DNA of 64,000 nucleotides from Poriferisodalis sp965208555 (GTDB lineage: Bacteria > Actinomycetota > Acidimicrobiia > Acidimicrobiales > Poriferisodalaceae), in the NCBI RefSeq assembly GCF_965208555.1, contig NZ_OZ242342.1, positions 1,116,001 to 1,180,000 on the forward strand, read 5' to 3'. A program made the position numbers and the translations under genes. Below the pieces are notes generated by a model, which worked only from the letters and a program-made list of their open reading frames with translations, had not been told where the DNA came from and made no database searches. The first letter of the stretch is position 1, and each line of letters begins with the position of its first letter. Below are positions 59,865 to 64,000 of this stretch, piece after piece.

Positions 59865-59994
59865 GTAGTTCCCCTCCCTAGGGACGAGGCAGATCCGGTG
59901 GTGATCCATGCGGCCGCCGGCTGCCTCTCAGATGTCTGAGCACCATTGTCTAGTGCTTGTGAGTTTCTAGTGCCGGTGAGCGCGTCGCGTCGGA

Positions 59995-60132
59995 TTACGC
60001 GATGGCGAACACGATGATGGCGACGATGAATGCAATGGACAAGGCCAAGATGGCCATCGCTGCAAATCCGTCGCTTCTCGTTCGGTCCGGCGCTGAGGGG
60101 TCGTTCGGTGTGCGCATCCGCAGTGGGCTCAT
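59995..60132 (-). CDS. Small single-span membrane peptide, 45 aa
   Basis: A short frame from ATG 60132 (or ATG 60117, 40 residues): polar, charged N-terminal part RTPNDPSAPDRTRSDGF and one clear membrane helix AMAILALSIAFIVAIIVFAIA at the very end. No family recognised. No strong ribosome site. Such tail-anchored peptides are easily missed. The rest of 59865-60166 shows no other gene. It lies between cobS and the binding-protein gene, all on the minus strand. Confidence 0.45.
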   Translation of the reverse strand: MSPLRMRTPNDPSAPDRTRSDGFAAMAILALSIAFIVAIIVFAIA

Positions 60133-60166
60133 TCGAACTGGAGGACGGGATGTCAGGTTCGGGACT

Positions 60167-60913
60167 TTAGTTCCAGAACCAGCCGAAATCGTCCAGCAGG
60201 CGTGACACCGCGACCAGTGCCGCCATCTGGCTGATCTGGGCGATGGCACCCAGGACGTCACCGGTCATGCCGCCGAGCTTGCGGTGGGCGATCAACCCCA
60301 CCGCCAGTGCTGCGCCGGCCGCCGCGCCGACGGCGAACACGCCCACCGGCCCGAGTGCGAAGGCGGTGCCGTAGCTGACCAGCAGCGAGAGCGCGCAGGG
60401 CAATCCGCGCAGGTGGGCCGTGTAGGAGTGGCCAAGACCCGCACCAGGCGCAGCCCGTGCCAAGGCCATCACCGCAACGGCGAGCGCCCGACCGACACCA
60501 TGCGCGAGGACCAGGGCGATCACGGCGTCACGCGACGCCAGCGGCATGACGGCGAAGACCTGCACCAGCGTCACCAGCACCAGCGCCAGCGTCCCGAAGG
60601 TTCCCAGGCGGGAGTCCTTCATGATCTCGCGGCGCTCCTCGGGTGTCGTGCCGCCGAGGGCGTCTGCCGTGTCGGCCAGGCCGTCCTCGTGAAACGCACC
60701 GGTGACGACGACGCCAGTGGCGACGGCCAGGATGGCCGCGAGCGGAGCGCCCAGCGGCTGCCAGACAGCCCAGAACACCGCTCCGCTCAGGGCGCCGACG
60801 ATTGCCCCGACCAGCGGGAACCACGGGACGCTGCGCCCGAGGTCGCGTTCGGTCGGCGGATGCGCCCCGCCAGGAAGCCGCGTCAGGAACGCCCACGCAT
60901 ACCGCAGGCTCAC
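60167..60913 (-). CDS. cobS: Adenosylcobinamide-GDP ribazoletransferase (cobalamin synthase)
   Basis: A 248-residue membrane enzyme that joins adenosylcobinamide-GDP and alpha-ribazole in the last phase of cobalamin synthesis. Seen: WAFLTRLPGGAH, PWFPLVGAIVGALSGAVFW, TGAFHEDGLADTADALGG with the conserved acidic cluster that binds metal, and RREIMKDSRLGTFG. Six or so hydrophobic segments follow. Length normal. The start GTG 60913 is the fourth occurrence of GTGAGCCTGCG in the tandem repeat that precedes it and has GGAGG 6 nt upstream. Third of the cobU-cobT-cobS genes; translation is probably coupled to cobT through the mini-ORF chain. Confidence 0.95.
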   Translation of the reverse strand: MSLRYAWAFLTRLPGGAHPPTERDLGRSVPWFPLVGAIVGALSGAVFWAVWQPLGAPLAAILAVATGVVVTGAFHEDGLADTADALGGTTPEERREIMKDSRLGTFGTLALVLVTLVQVFAVMPLASRDAVIALVLAHGVGRALAVAVMALARAAPGAGLGHSYTAHLRGLPCALSLLVSYGTAFALGPVGVFAVGAAAGAALAVGLIAHRKLGGMTGDVLGAIAQISQMAALVAVSRLLDDFGWFWN

Positions 60914-61000
60914 GCTGTGCCTCCGACGTTTCGCAGGCTCACGCTGAGCCTCCGACGTTTCGCAGGCTCACGCTGTGCCTCCGACGTTTCGCAGGCTCAC
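60903..61000 (-). repeat. Three 29-bp tandem repeats forming coupled decapeptide mini-ORFs before cobS
   Basis: On the mRNA strand a 29-nt unit starting GTGAGCCTGCG repeats three times (61000-60914) and its first 11 bases recur at the cobS start. Each GTG opens an 11-codon ORF: MSLRNVGGTA (61000-60968), MSLRNVGGSA (60971-60939), MSLRNVGGTA (60942-60910). Each stop overlaps the next GTG as GTGA, and each unit holds GGAGG 6 nt before that GTG. The cobT stop overlaps the first GTG in the same way and the last leads into cobS (MSLRYAW). Confidence 0.85.
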
Positions 61001-62079
61001 GCCAGGCCCCACTCGGCGAAGGTGGCAACGTCGGTCACGGCCGCCGCGGCGATCCGAACGAGCGGCACAGCGATGAGTGCGCCAGTGCCCTCCCCCAGCC
61101 GCAGATCCAGGCGCACCAGCGGTTCCAGCCCCAGCTCGGCCAGCAACTCTCGATGGCCCGGCTCGGCCGAGCAATGCCCGGCGATGCAGTGGTCGAGGCT
61201 GCCCGGCGCGGCCAGTGCCAGCGGTGCCGCGGCAGCCGTGCCGATGAAGCCGTCGAGCACCACGGGAATCGAGCGTTGCCGCGCCGCCGCCGCCGCTCCG
61301 GCGATGGCTGCCAGCTCACGCCCCCCTGCCCGGCGCAGCACATCCAGCGGCTCGACGCGGCCCACCCGATCGAGCACATCGCCCACGACCGTCCGCTTGT
61401 GATCGAGCGCCGCTGACTGAACCCCCGTGCCCGGTCCCGTCCAACGGACCGCGGCCTCAGCGGACGAGGTTGCATCGTCGGCAAAGAGCAACCCGCACAC
61501 AGCAGCCGCGGCGGTGGTGTTGCCGATCCCGAGCTCTCCCAGCACCAGCAGGTCGGGCCGGTCGGCCTCGACGGCGCGTTCGACAGCGAGAGCGCCGGCG
61601 TCGACGGCCGCGTCGAACTCGTCGGCGCTCATCGCATCATGCGTGCGGATGTTGCCCGTCGGCATGCCCACGCCGACATCGTCACACCGCACCACCGCCC
61701 CGACCTGGCGTGCGACCGCCGTCACGGTGGCGACACCGCTGTCGACAGCGGACACCATGGCTGCGGTCACCTCGGCGGGATACGCGCTCACACCCTCTTC
61801 GGCGACACCGTGGTCGGCTGCGAACACCAGCACAACCGGCCGCTCAACCGCCGGCTGCGTCGAACGCTGCCAGCCGGCAAGCCACACGGCCACCTGATCC
61901 AGCCGCTCGAACGCACCCGCCGGTCGCAGCACCTGCGACGCCCGTTCGGCCACGGCGCGCCGGGCGGCTTCATCGGGCACCGGCAGTTCCGCAAGCATCT
62001 GAGACAGCAACGAGGGCCGATCCGGCAGACCTGCCCCAGACGCTGTCTCCGACGCACACTCCGGCACGGCCTCAGGCAC
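60997..62079 (-). CDS. cobT: Nicotinate-nucleotide-dimethylbenzimidazole phosphoribosyltransferase
   Basis: A 360-residue enzyme that makes alpha-ribazole-phosphate, the lower-ligand nucleotide of cobalamin. Seen: VVLVFAADHGVAEEGVSAYP, the CobT active-site opening, VDSGVATVTAVARQVGA, DVGVGMPTGNIR, LVLGELGIGNTTAAAAV, RVEPLDVLRRAGGRELAAIA and LDGFIGTAAAAPL. The general base Glu is expected in the late GEGTGALIAVPLV. Length normal. Start GTG 62079 overlaps the end of cobU by 8 nt. Its stop TGA 60999-60997 overlaps the first mini-ORF GTG. A bluB-like gene for dimethylbenzimidazole is not in the window. Confidence 0.95.
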   Translation of the reverse strand: MPEAVPECASETASGAGLPDRPSLLSQMLAELPVPDEAARRAVAERASQVLRPAGAFERLDQVAVWLAGWQRSTQPAVERPVVLVFAADHGVAEEGVSAYPAEVTAAMVSAVDSGVATVTAVARQVGAVVRCDDVGVGMPTGNIRTHDAMSADEFDAAVDAGALAVERAVEADRPDLLVLGELGIGNTTAAAAVCGLLFADDATSSAEAAVRWTGPGTGVQSAALDHKRTVVGDVLDRVGRVEPLDVLRRAGGRELAAIAGAAAAARQRSIPVVLDGFIGTAAAAPLALAAPGSLDHCIAGHCSAEPGHRELLAELGLEPLVRLDLRLGEGTGALIAVPLVRIAAAAVTDVATFAEWGLA

Positions 62080-62626
62080 CGCCTTCAGGCCCTGAGAGCT
62101 CCAGCAGCTTGCCCGCCACCACGAGGTACGCCCGATCCGCAGCTCCCACGACGATCTGATTCACCGATCCCAACACGTCGCGGTATGCCCGCCCGAGCGG
62201 GGTGGCAGGCACCACCCCCGAGCCGACCTCGTTGGTGACCACGATCGAGACGCCCTCGCGTCCATGCAGGCAAGCGACCAGCTCCCGGGCCTCGGCCGTG
62301 ATCTCGCCCGCACGTGCCGCATCGACGCTCCCCGCACCGGCGCCGCCTTCCAGCATCCGGTTCGAAACCCAGATGGACAGGCAATCGATGATGATCGTCG
62401 CCTCGGCGCCGACGCGCCCGACCGCTGCCGCCACATCGATGGGCGCCTCGATGGTCGTCCAACCAGCAGGCCGCGCTGCTCGGTGCAGCTCGATGCGTTC
62501 GACCATCTCGTCGTCGCCGGCCTCGGCCGTGGCGATAAACGTCACTGCGGCATCCAAGGATGCTGCCGTGCTCGACGCCGCCGTGGACTTCCCGCTGCGA
62601 GCGCCGCCCGTGAACGCAATCAGCAT
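62072..62626 (-). CDS. cobU: Adenosylcobinamide kinase / adenosylcobinamide-phosphate guanylyltransferase
   Basis: A 184-residue P-loop enzyme that phosphorylates adenosylcobinamide and transfers GMP to it. MLIAFTGGARSGKSTAASST has the Walker A GGARSGKS; FIATAEAGDDEMVERIELHR carries the His guanylated in the family; ATIIIDCLSIWVSNRM is the Walker B region; TNEVGSGVVPATPLGRAYRD is the strongly conserved CobU/CobP motif. Length normal. ATG 62626 lies 19 nt after the DUF1015 stop. I see no cobalamin riboswitch upstream of it, so control must lie further up the transcript. Confidence 0.95.
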   Translation of the reverse strand: MLIAFTGGARSGKSTAASSTAASLDAAVTFIATAEAGDDEMVERIELHRAARPAGWTTIEAPIDVAAAVGRVGAEATIIIDCLSIWVSNRMLEGGAGAGSVDAARAGEITAEARELVACLHGREGVSIVVTNEVGSGVVPATPLGRAYRDVLGSVNQIVVGAADRAYLVVAGKLLELSGPEGGA

Positions 62627-62645
62627 GGCCGCTGCCAGTGCCGCA

Positions 62646-63821
62646 TCAGCAGCGAACCAGCAGCAGTCCGGAGCGAGCCTTCGGCAGGAAGTAGGTGGTC
62701 TTCGGCGGCATCACGCCGCCGAAGTCGGCAACTTCGAACACCGAACCGAGCGGCACCGGTGCCAGCAAGATCGTGACCGGCACTGGGGCGGCGGCGACGG
62801 TCGTGGGACGGTAAGTGAGCCTGGGATCCGAAGCGCTCGCGACACCGAAGATGTCGCCGAGCACGAAGTCATGGACGAATGCTGCGTCCAGCAGGCTGGC
62901 GGGATTCTGCACCGGCGATGCGTCGTCGGAGGCCGCAGCGTGCCGCGGGCGCACGCGAAACCAGTGGCCCGCCACGCCAACGCCGATCGACCCCGGCGAG
63001 CCGGGGCGCGCCGCGATCGCGTCGGGCACCTCTTCGACATCGCATCGAGTCCGCATCAGCTCCATGACGCGCCGAGGCATCATGTCAAGTTCGCTCAGCT
63101 CGCGGTCAAAGCTGCCGAGGTGCAGCTCCTCGGTGGGTGCGCAAGCCACGAGCACGTGCGAGAAGCCAGCCTGCCTGGCGGCTGCGACGCGATGGTGCCC
63201 GTCCACGATGTACAGCGGGCCGTCGAGGCCGACGCTGGCACCCTCGCCGCCCCCGACGACGGCGGGCCACAGCGTGACCCGTGCGCCGTCGGCGGTCTTG
63301 GTGTCGAGCAGCGGCTCCAGCGGTGTGGGCGCCCCGGCGGCGGTCAGGGTGGCCTCGATGACATCGGAGACCATCGTCAGCCGCGGCGCGGTGACCACCA
63401 CAGGGCTCGACATGCGGCCGACCTCGGTGAAGTGCACGGCCAGGCCATGCACCCGGCCAGGCTGGGTGTCCTCATGCGGGCGCAGCTCGTGGGAGGCCAG
63501 GCGCACGCCGCCCAGCAGTGAGTGCTGCGCGTGGCCGTCGGCCTCCACGCACTGCACATAGAGGCTGGGTGCGCGGGTGGCGCCGAACGCCCCCAAACCG
63601 ATGAGCCGCTCGAGTGCCTGCGTGCTTCGTGTGGCGTGCTGCAGGTGCTCGCTGGGATGACCGAAGCTCTCGGGCGGCAATCCGGCCACGTGGGCGAACG
63701 AGTCTGGATTGTCGGCGAGATGCTGAGCGTGCTCATCGGGGGTGAGCGAGTCGTACGGCGCGGGTATCACCGTCGGTGCCCATTCAGGGGTCAACACACG
63801 AGCACGGACCGGCTCGATCAT
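62646..63821 (-). CDS. DUF1015 family protein
   Basis: A 391-residue protein. APTVIPAPYDSLTPDEHAQH, LYIVDGHHRVAAARQAGFSH (a ParB-like DGHHR motif) and GGVMPPKTTYFLPKARSGLL near the end are the DUF1015 signatures. In other bacteria the family often neighbours serine-pathway genes, and the fold suggests a nucleotide-using kinase, but its role is unsettled. ATG 63821 has GGGAGGGA about 7 nt upstream. It is the first gene of the transcript that continues into cobU, cobT and cobS, which is a less usual partnership. The 130 bases upstream (63822-63954) hold no clear gene. Confidence 0.85.
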   Translation of the reverse strand: MIEPVRARVLTPEWAPTVIPAPYDSLTPDEHAQHLADNPDSFAHVAGLPPESFGHPSEHLQHATRSTQALERLIGLGAFGATRAPSLYVQCVEADGHAQHSLLGGVRLASHELRPHEDTQPGRVHGLAVHFTEVGRMSSPVVVTAPRLTMVSDVIEATLTAAGAPTPLEPLLDTKTADGARVTLWPAVVGGGEGASVGLDGPLYIVDGHHRVAAARQAGFSHVLVACAPTEELHLGSFDRELSELDMMPRRVMELMRTRCDVEEVPDAIAARPGSPGSIGVGVAGHWFRVRPRHAAASDDASPVQNPASLLDAAFVHDFVLGDIFGVASASDPRLTYRPTTVAAAPVPVTILLAPVPLGSVFEVADFGGVMPPKTTYFLPKARSGLLLVRC

Positions 63822-63954
63822 CCGCTCTCCCTCCCCGCTGCCCCGTCTCGAACGCCCGGGTTGTCGAGCCCCACCTCGATGAGCTCTGCACGCACGGCGA
63901 CGCGGCGGATCGAAGTTATCTCACGGCCAGCGGCAGTCTCGACGCGCGACCGCC

Positions 63955-64000
63955 TTAGGGGATCACGCCCGCTTGCTTGAGCTGCTCGATGGCATCCCAG
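63955..64000 (-). CDS. C-terminal end of a gene continuing beyond the window
   Basis: A minus-strand frame enters from the right edge and stops at TAA 63957-63955. The visible residues are WDAIEQLKQAGVIP. An amphipathic helix ending in AGVIP is plausible for a real C-terminus, but the family cannot be named from 14 residues. Confidence 0.4.
   Translation of the reverse strand, partial: WDAIEQLKQAGVIP

Noticed and set aside
60903..61000. CRISPR-like array before cobS
   Set aside because: The 29-bp units are directly adjacent with no spacers, and no cas genes are present; they are tandem duplications of the cobT/cobS junction.
62627..62645. Cobalamin riboswitch ahead of cobU
   Set aside because: Only 19 bases separate cobU from DUF1015, and the short region before DUF1015 shows no B12-box-like sequence that I can recognise.

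Overview
The window reads as chromosomal DNA of a high-GC actinobacterium: frequent GTG starts, strong GC bias at third codon positions that produces long antisense open frames, and a gene set (SalK/SCO6745-family protein, DUF3556 membrane protein, Ski2-like helicase, group II truncated haemoglobin, many CoA and flavin enzymes) typical of that phylum. A marine or host-associated Acidimicrobiia-like lineage is my guess from the mix of genes; nothing in the window proves it. I recognise no rRNA, tRNA, phage, insertion sequence or CRISPR array.

Layout. 1-2.2 kb: tail of an acyl-CoA dehydrogenase-like gene, an SMP-30 hydrolase and a HigBA-type toxin-antitoxin pair. 2.2-7.6 kb: a 1,768-residue secreted SwmB-repeat protein with its own promoter, a 15-base C run in its leader and a decayed SwmB relic just upstream. 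7.9-16.5 kb: a one-piece sensor kinase/response regulator with a DNA-binding domain, a cytochrome P450, a 2-hydroxyacid dehydrogenase, a Ski2-type helicase and guaB. 16.5-21.3 kb: a glucosyl-3-phosphoglycerate synthase-like enzyme and a GH13_18 phosphorylase (probable glucosylglycerate synthesis and recovery), separated by a VapBC pair and three small ORFs. 21.3-29.9 kb: copper amine oxidase, flavin monooxygenase-like protein and a complete BMP-type nucleoside/sugar ABC importer. 29.9-37.7 kb: cold-shock protein plus DEAD-box helicase, then small-molecule enzymes that include a probable selenoprotein of the GrdB family hidden by an in-frame UGA. 37.7-46.4 kb: pyruvate carboxylase, a Rieske oxygenase plus dimethylglycine-dehydrogenase-like demethylation pair, and a LysR regulator. 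46.4-60 kb: acyl-CoA dehydrogenase, CoA-transferase, SDR, amidohydrolase, CrtI-like oxidoreductase, DUF3556 membrane protein and a branched-chain-type ABC importer whose two permeases and one ATPase are fused. 60-64 kb: a DUF1015-cobU-cobT-cobS operon for the cobalamin nucleotide loop.

Most striking points. (1) The GrdB-family gene (32554-33504, minus) is split by a TGA exactly where the family has its UxxC redox motif, with a G-loop hairpin at SECIS distance. (2) Between cobT and cobS a 29-bp unit is repeated three times; each unit encodes the same ten-residue mini-ORF and carries the Shine-Dalgarno and overlapping GTGA restart of the next, giving a chain of translational couplings into cobS. 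(3) Two distant copies of one palindromic element (33558-33637 and 49086-49165) share a 32-nt core that is 30/32 identical. (4) A 14-bp perfect hairpin begins at the base after the ATG of the BMP-operon ATPase. Functions are assigned from motif recognition only; no searches were run.
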